In this document: positions 35,621 to 47,530 of the stretch, piece after piece | How the letters are laid out: every line of letters starts with the position of its first letter | Numbering within the stretch: the stretch's first letter is position 1 | DNA from: Datisca glomerata | Lineage: Eukaryota > Streptophyta > Magnoliopsida > Cucurbitales > Datiscaceae | Length of the DNA stretch: 64,000 nucleotides | NCBI GenBank assembly: GCA_003255025.1 | Contig: QANY01007975.1 | Coordinates: forward strand, 1-64,000 | Reading direction: 5' to 3' | Position numbers and translations under genes: made by a program | The notes under the pieces: generated by a model | Databases searched by the model: none | What the model saw: only the letters and a program-made list of their open reading frames with translations | What the model was told of the DNA's origin: nothing

Positions 35621-36736
35621 TAGACAAAATTAGTTTTTAGACCATTTGGTTGACTATAAGGTATCCACATTGAGCCACTTGTTTATTGAACAAGTCATGC
35701 CACAACATAACTCAAATCTGAAGCTAGTAAGGCGACCATAAAGATTAAATACATTTGGCTACATAATTAATACATTTTACTGATTAAACTCATATTCAAA
35801 TTTATTAATTATTAATTATGATTAACTCCACTATAAAATCATAATTGAACTCCAAATGTATTTTATATTACTCGACGTAACTATCATTGACCTATTATTC
35901 ATTATGTAAGGTCTCCCCATAATATAGTATTGTGTATAATAAGGTTAATTACTATCGACCTAATATTTATACACATCTTGGTATTCTTAGATTTCAAATT
36001 CATTCTACTGGTCAACTATGATAATTTTCATACTTGATGCCTCAAGTAAAATTATTAAATCTCTAGCACTCCACCAGATATACTAAGCGTTTAGTTTATC
36101 GTGACCACATAACATAAATGAATTACCTAAGAGCTACCATGTCACTTAATTAAAAGTATCTATGAATTCAACTGTTGAGAATTTATGGACTCACTATTTA
36201 ATAACTCTGTCATTCAACCTACGGAATATGTTAACTCATAGAGTCTCATTCTTAATAGATCAAAAGAATTGAGCTATTAAATATGAGCTCATAATTTTCT
36301 AAAGATTGAGAACAGTCATAAAATAATATCAATGAGTCATGATTTTTATTTGACCTTATTTTACTGAAAATCAGACTCATTAGTACTTCAATGTATTTCA
36401 AATGTACTAATACATTAACTAGTTACTCCACCTAGCGACCAATGTATGTCACTCTATATAATAGAATTAATGTACTACAATCTTCTCTTATCAAGCGTCC
36501 AGCTTCACTAGACTGTGAAATTAAACATTCATAAATCATAAATGACTCTTGGTTAAACACATTGTTCCCATGAGCTCAACTCCATAAGATTCATAAATAA
36601 AATATTATTATGCTTGTGGGCCTTTTACAGAATGTATTGCACATAATATAAGAATAAATTATTTATTATTTAATCAGTATTAAATATCTCAATAAATATA
36701 ATAGAATTCTAGTACTTTTAAGGTACAATCCTAACA

Positions 36737-37292
36737 TATCATTCATGTACTTCGAGTAAATCAATGAAACTCTACGATAGAAATACACTAATATTAATTG
36801 AGTTAATTATATATAGAACTATTAGATAAACTAATTGTAAATCATTGACACTTCCTAGAAGTCATTTTCTATGAATTTAAATATATTTTTATATTTTGAA
36901 AAGTGTTTCACTGTTATACTATTAGAAACTCATTGAGATGGGTAGAAAAATTGATCATAGTATTTCATGGATTAATTAATGGTAGCTTATTGACACGTTG
37001 AAGAAACCATATATGCACTTATACTATGTAAAAAATCATTGATATACTAATATTTGACCATGGAAAACAACTAAATTTATATATAATCATTACTGCCTAA
37101 AGTATACCAGTGATATACTACAAGTAATCAATTCATTGATTACTTATGAGTTTTAATTAGAGAAACCAATTAAAGATATCTTCTCTGACGAAAATTAAAA
37201 AATGCAAGGGATAAAATCTTATTTTGAGAATTGAACAACACAGTGAAATGGGAAAGAAACGGAAATGATTAATTGAGAATGGAATGTTAAAA
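36737..37292. other. Unannotated spacer right of copia C
   Basis: AT-rich, no coding sequence or terminal repeats recognised. The five bases TATCA (36737-36741) would be one copy of copia C's target duplication; the other side is lost. Confidence 0.5.
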
Positions 37293-37618
37293 TTAGGGGT
37301 GTTCAAAAATGTCTCGAACCGACCGAACCGAATCGAATAAAAAATGGTCGGTTCGTTATATGCGTTCGGTTCTATTTGGTTCGGAAAAATGACCGAACTA
37401 AAGTTTCGGTTCGATTCAGGTTTTTTGTGGTTTTTGAACTGAACCGAACCGAAACTTTGATTTATATTATTATTTTTTCAATAATATCATTTAAAATTAT
37501 TTTAATTTAATAATACCGAACTAAAGAACCAAACCGAACCAAAACTCACGGTTCGATTTAGTTCGGTTATTTTAACATGATCTGTTCAGTTTCGTTGCCG
37601 AATCGTGAACACTGCTAA
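37293..37618. repeat. GGTTCGGTT-rich inverted-repeat element
   Basis: Bounded by TTAGGGGTGTTCA (37293-37305) and its imperfect reverse complement TGAACACTGCTAA near 37606-37618. Inside, AACCGAACCGAA and GGTTCGGTT motifs occur on both strands around an AT-rich centre, giving strong hairpin potential. This resembles a dispersed plant repeat type. A related copy lies at 63637-64000. Confidence 0.7.
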
Positions 37619-40125
37619 CTAAAATAATCAGAAAAAGCATTTAAAACTTACCATTGAGGACTAAGATCTGGCGGTTATATGTATTTGCTCAGACTAATTT
37701 TTAAAAAAATGAACATTTTTGCAATTCATCCTCTATTTGCGTGGTTCTCCATTCTTTTTAGGCTTAATTAGGGTCTAGCCCACTTTTTAAATATAAGTAA
37801 TAAAAAGAAATTGTAACATATAGTCAAATGTAAAAGTAGTAGTTATGTAATAGCTCGTTTTTTAGGTAAATAGTAGTTTTTGAAGTATCACATCACTAGT
37901 TTATTTATCATATTTTCATGTTGACGGATTTGCCCTCTATAGGTGATTACCGATTATTGATTGTGTGGGCCCACTATAATTAATTAGTAGAATATTGAAT
38001 AATATATTGACATATTTACGGTTTCTTAAATTCAAAATTTATAATAATATTTATCTTAATATAATCACGAAATAATTTTGGATTTTCGCTTATGAAAATT
38101 TCTTATTTGCATAATCGATTAATAATTTAATTATAAAATTTGATTTTCGTGATTTTAGCATTTTCGGTTATTAGATTATCTTTTATTATTATGGAAAAAA
38201 TATCCTTCATTCTTTGGCATTAGATTATCGATTCACAAGCAAACATCCTTCTTCAGCATTAGATTATCAATTCACAAGTAAACATCCTTTTTCGGCATTC
38301 ATCTATATTTGAACCTACAATTCATTCATCAATTTATCAAAATCTTGTAATAAAAAAAAAATCAAATTGTTAAGCCGATTGAACATTATTGCCGATAATT
38401 GACTATTATTGTTGGTATATTATTAATTGTTTTCGATGGTTGATGGAGATTAAAGTTGATTTACCTACTAGTTGATGCTTGGGTGGGATTTGTTACATTT
38501 TCAAATACTTATGTTTTAGAAAAAATTGATTTACATTTTTAGTTTCAATTGATTTTAAATCATTATAGTTAATGATATTTTGATTGTTATTTTAATTAAT
38601 AAAGGATTATGTCGGGGCTGATTTGTAGTGATTTTTCAAAATTTAAACTTATTTGATATTATCTTAGATTATTTTTGGTATTTTCTGAAACCAATAACGT
38701 TTCCTTATGTCATTATTCATTTATTAATTAGATTATCGATAATATTTGATTGATTTCATGAATTATAATTTTTAGATTTTAGTTTTTTTTATGTTTAACT
38801 TAATTTATTTTTTTATTAAGTTAACATAAAAAGATGGAGATTGAAGATAATTTATCTAGTGCTTGATGTTTGGGCTGGATTTTCAAACTCTAATTATTTT
38901 AGAAAAGAATTATTTATATTTATTGTTTATAATTTATTTCTAAACAAATTTAATTTAATTTTTAAATTACCATTTATCACGGTACTGCTTCATTATCTGG
39001 TAAATTAAAATTTAATTCTGAAAATATGTAGTTTCCTTAATTATAGAGTTTATAGACTGGTATATTAATAACTTCCATTCGATTGACTCATATTTTCAAT
39101 ATAGTTGCTTTATATAGATGAATGACATTTTAGTCTAAATTTATTGACCGTTTTGGAAACCTACTATTACCTATAATTTTTGAAACCCGGCTATTGCTTA
39201 ACATAGTACTAGTAAATTTGTCTATATTGAAAATTTTCCCAATAATAAACTGGTCTTTAAATTTACACATTGCAAAAATAACCGAAAATACCTTAGTCCA
39301 TTCACTAAATAAGGAACAAGACAATATTGCCCTTGCCCATAACTATATGGTCGGTCACACTCACGTTTAGTTTCACTCACGACTTCGAACACTAGACGAA
39401 AACCAGAGAAAATGCCAACAAGAGAGAAGGTAATTTCTTCGTTAATCTTTCTCAATATTTTTGTTGTTCTCTGCAAGGTTCAAGTAACCGTGGTTTTCAT
39501 GATTTCTCCGTCAAAGTTACCATTTTAGTTTCTCTTCGACATTCCATCAATTTTTTCTAGGTTTCTCATTCCATGAATATTTGTTTTCGGTTCTTCTAAA
39601 TTTTGATTTTTAATCTTGAATCGAGGTAAGTTTACATATATCCTAGGTTTTCGTAACCTAATATTCTTAATTTTTTCTAATGTATGCTCATTTCTTATGT
39701 GATTTTTCCTTTTTCAAATTTCAAGTTGTTCTGTGTTTCATTTTCCAATTTAATCCATATATAATTTCACATACACTAGGTATTTCCATATTCACTTGTT
39801 TAATCATAGTTAAACTTCGTAATCTTTGTATTTGATTATTAACGATATGTTAGGAATATGTTCCGTTATTTTGGTTTAGTATTGGCTTATAATCACTTAT
39901 TCATAAAAATATTGGTTTGAATGCACGTAATTGTGTTTTTTGTCATCATCTTGTTTGGCTGTAGCCCTGTGTAATGATTTATTTAAATTACAGTGTTCAG
40001 TGTGCTTTTATATATACTTCAATATATTGTAATCTGTGAATGAGTAGTAAGCTAGACATTGGTTTTGATTAGCAGGTTTATTAATACATAGGTTGTTAAT
40101 TAGTACATATGTTATTAATTTGTAA
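37619..40125. other. Long non-coding spacer
   Basis: No gene supported. A 39-43-bp unit (CATCCTTCTTCAGCATTAG ...) is repeated about 2.4 times at 38201-38300. A plus-strand ATG at 39413 followed closely by AAG-GTAATT could be a tiny first exon (MPTREK) after a pyrimidine/TATA-poor region, but nothing downstream supports a gene. Confidence 0.45.
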
Positions 40126-40134
40126 TATAAATTA

Positions 40135-41166
40135 GGGTAAACTATAATTTTACCCCCTGCAGTTTGGAGTAAATTTTTATTTTAAATCCTACACTCTTAA
40201 AAATTACAAAGTAAACCCTATAGTTACATTTTACATTCACGTTAAACCTTCTGTAAATCCTCCGCTTAAAAATATCAACGGTCCAACACGGAAGTCCTAC
40301 GTGGCAAATCTTTTAATGCCACATCACTCGATTTTTTACCTCAATAGTCATGCCATTTTAAACCCCCCTTATTTTTCCTTTCTTCTTCCTTCTTCCTCCT
40401 CTTCACGAATGACTATTATTGCAGACTTTCAGGTACAACATATTCCACGATTTTCTTCATTCTTCCTCCAGTGATTTGCTTCTCCCTACTCCGTTCATAT
40501 CCACAAGTAAATTAAGTTGGTTACCCTTTACAGGCAATTTGTGATGTGGAATTTCTTCTCTAGGCCATTTTCGGTGTTCTTGGGTTTAATCTTAAATGAG
40601 TTTTATTCCTTTTGGCCATTGAGGTTTGATTTTGGTGGAGATGAAATCAAATTCATCTGATTTTAGGTATTTTGAGGTTTAATTTCAAGTGAGTTACTTT
40701 TGGATCTTGATGGATAAGCAAGCAGCAACAACAAAATTTGCAAGAGAGATTGAATGGTTAGAGGCCAAATGGCATTTACTAAAAGCGAGAGTTAGAGATT
40801 GAAATTGCTGAGCCAAGCAAGGAAAAAAACTGTGGTGCCTCTCACATGAACATAGGAAAGAGTAAAGTTTGTAACAATGGCCAATTGTGATTAGGGTTTT
40901 ATTGAGGGGGAAGAAGGAAGAAGAAGGGAAAGGTGGGGAATAATTAAGGGTATTTTGGAGATTTCATCACACGTGACAGTTAGGTAAATTAAAAAGATGA
41001 TGTGGCATTAAACTAATTGCTACGTAATGTCATTAAGCGGAGGGTTTACTGAAGGTTTAACGTGAATATAAAATATAACTTTAGGGTCTACTTTATAAAT
41101 TTTTTAAGTGTAGAGCCTAAAATAAAAACTATCCCAAACTACAGGGGGTAAAACTATAGTTTACCC
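40135..41166. mobile_element. Non-autonomous MULE with 9-bp target duplication
   Basis: Terminal inverted repeats of about 190 bp begin GGGTAAACTATAATTTTACC at 40135 and at the opposite end (41166 inward). The element is flanked by a perfect 9-bp duplication TATAAATTA at 40126-40134 and 41167-41175, diagnostic of the Mutator superfamily. The TIR shares blocks with the larger MULE at 52944-58002 (GGAAGTCCTACGTGGC versus AGAAGTCTTACGTGAC; GTAAATCCTCCG versus GTAAGTATTCCG). No transposase. The interior has a short open stretch (40710-40800, KQAATTKFAREIEWLEAKWH) that may be captured coding sequence but is not recognised. Confidence 0.88.
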
Positions 41167-41175
41167 TATAAATTA

Positions 41176-41524
41176 TTTTCAATTGTTTAGTGATTTTGCT
41201 GGATGAGTTTTTGAACCAAACAATAAAGATTTTTTGGTGATTGACTTTCTCAAATTCACTTAATGAACATTCAGAGTGGTCTAAGGTCACTGAGACGTCC
41301 TTTTTTTTCCTAATGGGAGCACCATCATTCTTACACATGAAGAATCTAAATGTAATTGGCTATTTACATATCTGCATTATGTTTGTTCCATCACTTTTCC
41401 TCTATTATGATTGCTTTAAAGCATCATTAAAAAGAAGCTTATGAAACAGTCACATCTAAATAATAGGTGGAAGAAGACATTCTTATATAACCAGAAGTTT
41501 GCGAGGTATTTGTCTAATAAGTTA
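41176..41524. other. Spacer between MULE and LARD-like element
   Basis: No gene or repeat recognised with confidence. Overlapping short open frames on both strands give no known product. Confidence 0.45.
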
Positions 41525-42429
41525 TGTTCAGGAGCTAAGGGGTGTGACCGTGACGTAATGTGAGTGTAGTTAAAAGAGTGATCTAGTTACAATAAATGAC
41601 AAATATAGCTTGGAAACGTGGATGTTGAAATCTGAAGGGTGAAGGACGAGCACTTTGAGCCACCCTATGGAAAGTGACAAAACAATCTTGGGGAAAGGAA
41701 TTTAAAGAGAACTCTCCAAGTCTAGTAAGTTAGAAAAGACCAAATGAAGCAAAAGTGTCAAAAAAGTCCTCTACAATGAAAGGAAGGTCTCTAATTATAG
41801 AGAAACTTCCATGCGAGGAGCACTCCAATGAATCTCTTGTCTAATTGGTAGTGGATCCTACGTAATGACACCTTAAGAAGCTCGTTGAGGTGGCAACGTC
41901 TAGTCATCGTTTGTTATAATCATAATCGCGTGGGCCAGGGTATATACGGGGAAGATTCTCATGTACGCTACCTTTCTCATTACGCCATGTGTCACGTGCA
42001 ATGACCGTGGGAAGATTGCACCGGATCGATGAGATAGTCGATATTTGTCTGGGATCCCTCTCGAGGGGTGTCCTAACAACTAATTCCCTTCCCGCAATGG
42101 GAAGACGACATATCCATGGCCCTCAAAGTGGCCATACATGTGAAGGGATATCATTTCCAATACAGCGTAACCTCGTCCAAATCATTCTTCACTGTGATGT
42201 TTAATTGCATTAGGAGAAAGTAATTGACAAGTTTCATACTCTTTCCCAAGAGCACATATGTTTTTAATTGTTTTTATATGATGTTGAGGCTTGAAGGAAG
42301 CAACATACTATGTTGATTTATAAGTTTATTTACCTGAGATTTTGGTTATATTCCATACCCTATGATCTACTTGATCATCTCCTAAGTATTCAAAATATTC
42401 TTCACTAACTATGTCTGGTATTGTATTCA

Positions 42430-43070
42430 TTGTAGATCTATTACTACTATGTAATGACACCTCAATAAGCTCGTTGAGGTGGCAACATCCAGTCACCATT
42501 TGTTATAACCATAATCCCGTGGGCCAGAGAATCTATGAGGAAGATTCTCATGTACGTTGTCATTCACATTGCGCCATGTGTCACATGCAATGACCATTGG
42601 AAGATTGTGTCACATCGATGAGATAGACAATATTTGTCTAGGACCCCTTCCGAGGAGTGTCCTAACAACTAAGTCCTTTTCCACAATGGGAAGATGGCAC
42701 ATCCACAGCCCTCAAAGAGGCCATACTGGTGAAGGGTAATCATATCTAGTACAGAGTAATCTCGTCCAAATTCTACTAGACCACAGTCCTCAGAATGTTC
42801 CTAGGCAAGTGCTCACTTAAGTCTTTGTCACTTGGCTTAGTGGTTACAAAGATATGAATGAATACATAGAAAGAACAAATAATACAAGATACACTTTATG
42901 TCGGTAGATCAGTGACGTGGATCGAGCAATCACGTTGAAAATTCAAAATTGATACTTGGCAGTAGTTCATATGAGCGACATGTGTCACGTTGGTGATTTA
43001 AAGTCATAACGGTCAACCATGTGACTGACGAGGGGTGAACCCATATACATTAGCCCCATGTGCAAGTCCA
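42430..43070. repeat. Second LTR-type block within the LARD-like element
   Basis: AATGACACCTCAATAAGCTC onward repeats 41866-42190 with about 15% differences, and then extends into sequence also present at 60900-61200. About 240 bp of unrelated AT-rich sequence (42190-42430) separates the two blocks, so the LTR was either tandemly duplicated or interrupted. Confidence 0.65.
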
Positions 43071-43297
43071 AATGCATAACAGTTGAACTTGTACATAATC
43101 TCGGTGTGTGTTGTGATCTTTCTTGATAAGCCACCAAATTGTGAGATATTCGACATTGATGATGAATGTTTCTCCATTGAATCAGTCATGTAAGGTCATA
43201 TTTGTTGCTATAGTCCCCAGGCGGATGTAATGATGTACCAATAATTTTCATTTAGTCTTCAATAAGAGATGCACGAAGTAGTTGGCTACCACAGACC

Positions 43298-43432
43298 TCT
43301 CTCAATAAAGAGTCTGATCGTGGCGGCATTCACTGAATAATGACTAGCTATAATATATATATATATATATATACCATTCTCAATAAAGAGTGTGATCATG
43401 GCGGCATTCTCAATAAAGAGTCTGATCAGAGA
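43298..43432. repeat. Interrupted short repeat plus AT microsatellite
   Basis: CTCAATAAAGAGTCTGATC followed by (G/A)TGGCGGCATTC occurs at 43300, 43377 and, in part, 43408. An (AT)n run at 43350-43372 separates the first and second units. Confidence 0.75.
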
Positions 43433-45465
43433 CACAAATAAATGTACCATCACTTTATGATACTAATGATCTAGAGGAATTGAGAAAACTAACCAGGGCG
43501 GAACTCGTTGAAAAATGGCTTGGTACGCATGTTAGGAGCATATGCCATAATGCTTAATGAGATACATGAACTTTCAAATATGACATTAGTACAGTTAAAT
43601 ATGTATGACAATAGATGTAACAAGTGCATGTTTGCAATATTTTTGCATTTCCATGTGGTATAATGATTAACAGAATTACGTAGGTATGCATCATAACCAT
43701 TTTAGTTGCATGTGAATGATAATGTTTGACAATGTGTGTATAACTTCTACTAGTGGAGATAAAATCGCATTCAGTGATGTTATTTGCAAAGTTTTCCAAA
43801 TATGTAAGCACAGATGCACTTTAAATGATAAACATAATAGTATAGGTGAAACTTCTCAAAGCAAACAAAATACTATTACCTGAAGTTTCATCCTCAAACA
43901 ATTCACCCTTTGCAGGCGCATAAACATAAAACTTGCATGATACTGCCTAAGAAGATGCATATATACATGAAAATAGAATGAAACTTCCTACTAAGGCACC
44001 TATATGTGTGATCATTTAAACCACCGTCATAGGCACACTTGAAGGATCATAGATACATTTTCATGTGTTGGCCTAATGGTGAAATGCCTACCAACTTATC
44101 AAAAGTTTTAACGAATTCTCTCCTTTTAATAAATCATGTTCCAACGGCCAATTTCTGCTTTTGAAAGAGAATTCGTGACAGTGGCTAAGTTCCCACCTTT
44201 ACATGCTCAGTCCTAAGTCACCCCTCATGGTAATTTTGTTGTTACCCCGAGTGAACTTAGCGGCGAATCGTCAACCCCCTGTTAAGGTGATTTTGTCATC
44301 ACCGAGGCAGCAAACATGGTTATTTCTTGTTAACGTGGGCGTGCAGAACCAACATAAAAAACATTTCCTCTAAGTGGTATGGTAGATACACTTAGAGATG
44401 GTCGAAAGCCCTTTTTGTAACGATATCTGAGGAACCAAGTGGCTTTGAAGCCCATACAATAGCAAATCGTTTCTAGGAACCCATAAAATTCTCAACAACA
44501 ATACTGAGATATAAAAGTAAGGCGGCGCCTTGGATGATGAAAGTTTGATTGTTTAATATGTCATATATACCTTTCCTCTCTAAAGGCTTATCAATCCCCG
44601 TTCAAATTTGTCCAAAGTCAAATTAGCCCCATGTGCAAGTTCAGTGCATAGGAACTAAACATGTACATCTTCTTTATGTGTTCCAGTGAGGTTACTTGAT
44701 GAAGGCCCCTCAAATCTTAAGAAGTATAGTTGTGATGACATGGCTTCTACTTATTGTTTTCATTATTTGACCGGCCACATTTCTATTATTTTTATGATGG
44801 AGAAACTTCTCAAATTAAGGAGGAAGATAGCACAATTAGATAGTGTGGAGATGTAATATAAATGTATGAGACGGAGTGCGTGACATTTCTCATTATGTTG
44901 GAAATCTGTAGTATGTTGTAATCGTGGAAATTTTCAAACCAACTAAGAACATAACTTGACTCATTCGGTGTACAGATATAATGTGACGATGACTTGTCAT
45001 GATGGCATGTGATCGGCGTACAACTGATCAAAATTGTCATTTTGTAGCCTCCGATTGGTGACACTAATGCCATTACTGTCATGAGGAGCTGCTAATGGTA
45101 CCAAAATATGGCACCTACACTGGGCGTTTGTTGGATTTGTGGTGTAGAGAAAACCATCGAGGATGATATATTTTTAGACCCCACTTTGTAGTCGGAGCAC
45201 TAAAGTAGGAGTGTAGAATACACAGGTGTTGATTCAATATCACTATTACAAGACGTGCATGGTGACCTCCCCATATCTCCCATTACCATTAGGAATCTTA
45301 TCAAAGTAGTCTCCAGGTAGTGAGAGTGGGCGGACTACATCTTTTTCATTTCTTTAAAAACACCACTACTTCAACAAAAGAGGAGCGAAGCAGTGGAAGT
45401 TTAAAAAAATGTCTATACTTTTAAACGAGAAGGTGAAACTAATTGACCTTATTGCATTATTATTG

Positions 45466-45487
45466 TCCCCAATGGAGTCGCCAAATA
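45466..45487 (-). other. Primer-binding-type site of the LARD-like element
   Basis: The minus strand reads TTTGGCGACTCCATTGGGGA directly after an LTR end. This arrangement recalls Tat/Ogre-like gypsy elements rather than the copia tRNA-Met sites elsewhere in the window. Confidence 0.5.
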
Positions 45488-46025
45488 TTCAGGAGCTAAG
45501 AGGGTGGACCGTGATGTCACGTAGGTGCAATTAGAGGAGTGATCTAGTCAAAATAAATGACAAATATAGCTTGAAAATGTGGAGGTTGAGATTTGAAGGG
45601 TGAAGGACGAGCACTTTGAGCCAGCTTATGAAAATTGACAAAATGCTCGTGGGCGGAGGAATTTAGAGAGAATTCTCGAAGTCTAGTAAGTTTGTAAATA
45701 CTAAATGAAGCAAAAGTGTCAAAGAAGTCCTCTACAATGAAAGGAATGTCTCAATTTATAAAGAAGCTTCCATGCGGGGTCCACTCCAGTTAAGCTGCCT
45801 AATTGACAGTGGACCCTACACAATGACACCTCAACAAGCTCATTGAGTTGGCAACGTCCATCCATCATTTGTTATGACCATAATCACATGTGCCTGGATA
45901 TCTACGGGGAAGATTCTCATGTATGCTACTTTTCACATTGTGCCATGTGTCACGTGCAGTAACCATGGGAAGATTGTGCCACATCGATGAGATAGGCGGT
46001 ATTCCTCCAGGGCCCCTCACGAGGG

Positions 46026-47030
46026 GTTTTCTTTAAGAAAATCTTCGAACTCTTCTAACAAATACTCTCCATCACAACCAGAGCGTAGTGGTTTGATTTG
46101 TTTCTCTAATTGCTTCTCAACCATGGTCTCGTAATCTTTAAACTTTTCTAAGGTTTCAGACTTTTGACACATTAGATAAACATGTCCAAAATGTGAGTAG
46201 TCATTTTTTAAGGTTACAAAATTTCATAACCTTCTCTTGCTTGGATATTCAATGGCCACATACATAACAATGTATGAGATTCGAGGCATTGGGTGGCTCT
46301 TTCACCCTTTTATGAAAAGGATTTCTTGATCATTTTACCTTTTATACAGAATTCGCATGTGGTTAGTGATCTCACAATTAAAGTTTGCAATGGACCATCC
46401 TTTGCAAGTTTTTTAATCCTGTCTAGGCTAATGTGACCAAGACGCAACTGCCACAAGTAGCTTAGATCAATTAAGTCAGACTTCAACCTTTTACTATTCC
46501 TTTAAAAATCAATATTTATTTCAGTGTCACATATCATTGGAACTTTTTGGTTTTATATATAATAAGTTATTTATCAATCGTATAGTACTCATTAAGCAAT
46601 CATTTCTAAAAATACCATTTTCTTTATCAATGAAATTCATAGTGAATCCTTACTCAATTAAAGTAGCTACTGAAATAAAGTTTTTCCAAAAATTGGGAAA
46701 TAATAAACATCTCGTAAAACTAAAAAACTGTTATTAAATAATAATTTAATAGTTTCAATTGATACAACCGATACTAGTGTTTCATTCCCCAAATGAAAGT
46801 TGAACTCACCCTCGTCAAGCCTTCTACTTTCGAATTCTGCTTTCTAGATTTCTTCAGACTTCTCTTGTGTTTCTTTTTGGCACAAGAGATAGAAGGCTTA
46901 CTTTTAATAAAGTTTGCCTCCCCAATCTTCCTCCTGCCCTTCAGAAATAGGGTCTCAACAACTTTACAATTCTTTCATAAGTTTCAAAGTGAGCACCTCA
47001 ACTTATTCATCGATTAATTAAGTTTGAAGT
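46026..47030 (-). pseudogene. Copia D protease/pre-integrase/integrase fragment
   Basis: The minus strand reads LIDLSYLWQLRLGHISLDRIKKLAKDG (pre-integrase/HHCC region, 46380-46480), then KGKMIKKSF and further into a core fragment near 46040-46180 (SGCDGEYLLEEFEDFLK-like). Copia B has the same blocks at 12090-12510. A basic Lys/Arg-rich tract lies near 46840-46900. Stops and frameshifts are frequent. Confidence 0.7.
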
Positions 47031-47530
47031 TCTCAAAAGTATCAGGCAGAGTCTCGAGGATCATATCAACTTGAGTCTCACTATCTACCTCAACTCTCAT
47101 CATTTCCATCTCATTTAGATTACTAATGATATTCATGATATGTTCTCTGATAGGAGTCTCGGAATACATCTGGCAATTCATGACATTTCACACATCAGAC
47201 TATTTGGCTTGACGACATTGATCCCCGAACATTTCAGTGATGTTCAACATCATATCAGCGGCGATTTTTGTGTTCTGATGTTGTTATTGTAACACATTGC
47301 TAACAGATGCCAAGATGTAACACCTGGCAATCTCATCAGAATGCAACCAAGAAGCATAAGCATTATTTTCCTCTGAGTCGATTCGGCAATAGGCTCAAGG
47401 AGACAAGTGGTGGTGAGCACGAACTTGTTCTTTTCTATCGTCGATACGATATCAAGATTACATTTCCAATCCACGTAACCACCAGTAATTTGTTCGCATT
47501 TAAGATTATTGAGAGAAGGGATAATGACAT
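47031..47530 (-). pseudogene. Copia D gag
   Basis: ATG at 47530 (MSLSLLSIILNANK), followed by a frameshift into VDWKCNLDI (best open block 47250-47474), EKNKFVLTT, EPIAEST and then the QQQHQ/AADMMLNITEMFGDQ region in other frames. It aligns collinearly with copia B gag at 10786-11230. Confidence 0.75.

Larger units (their letters stand above)
22615..36736 (-). mobile_element. Ty1/copia retrotransposon C (minus strand)
   Basis: 3' LTR 22615-23969, polypurine tract from 23970, decayed pol 23975 to about 25500, leader to 28255, primer site, and 5' LTR 28270-36736 interrupted by a LINE and a Helitron. The outer LTR starts agree: minus-strand TGTTAGAATTGTGCC at 23969 and TGTTAGGATTGTACC at 36736. 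Coding capacity is almost destroyed. Confidence 0.8.
28270..36736 (-). repeat. 5' LTR of copia C, interrupted twice
   Basis: LTR sequence occupies 28270-28575, 34274-34567 and 35621-36736 (about 1.7 kb in total). The LINE and Helitron account for the gaps. The boundary at 36736 reads TGTTAGG on the minus strand. Confidence 0.75.
41525..46025 (-). mobile_element. Coding-poor LTR retrotransposon (LARD/TRIM-like), minus strand
   Basis: LTR ends TGTTCAGGAGC (41525) and TATTCAGGAGC (45488) are followed by about 530 bp of matching sequence (41525-42060 versus 45488-46025). On the minus strand the upper LTR ends ...GCTCCTGAATA and is followed by TTTGGCGACTCCATTGGGGA, a primer-binding-type sequence seen after LTRs of Ty3/gypsy Tat/Ogre-like elements. 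The lower LTR is extended and internally duplicated (42440-43070 repeats 41865-42190). The interior 43130-44630 has no recognisable gag or pol. The upper LTR is cut off at 46026 where copia D integrase begins. The classification as gypsy-derived is inference from the primer site only. Confidence 0.6.

Noticed and set aside
22615..36736. Copia C as a single uninterrupted 14 kb element
   Set aside because: The LINE with its own target duplication and the Helitron with a proven empty site account for about 6.7 kb of the length.
39413..39435. Possible first exon MPTREK followed by GTAATT
   Set aside because: Six codons with no downstream coding sequence; cannot be supported.
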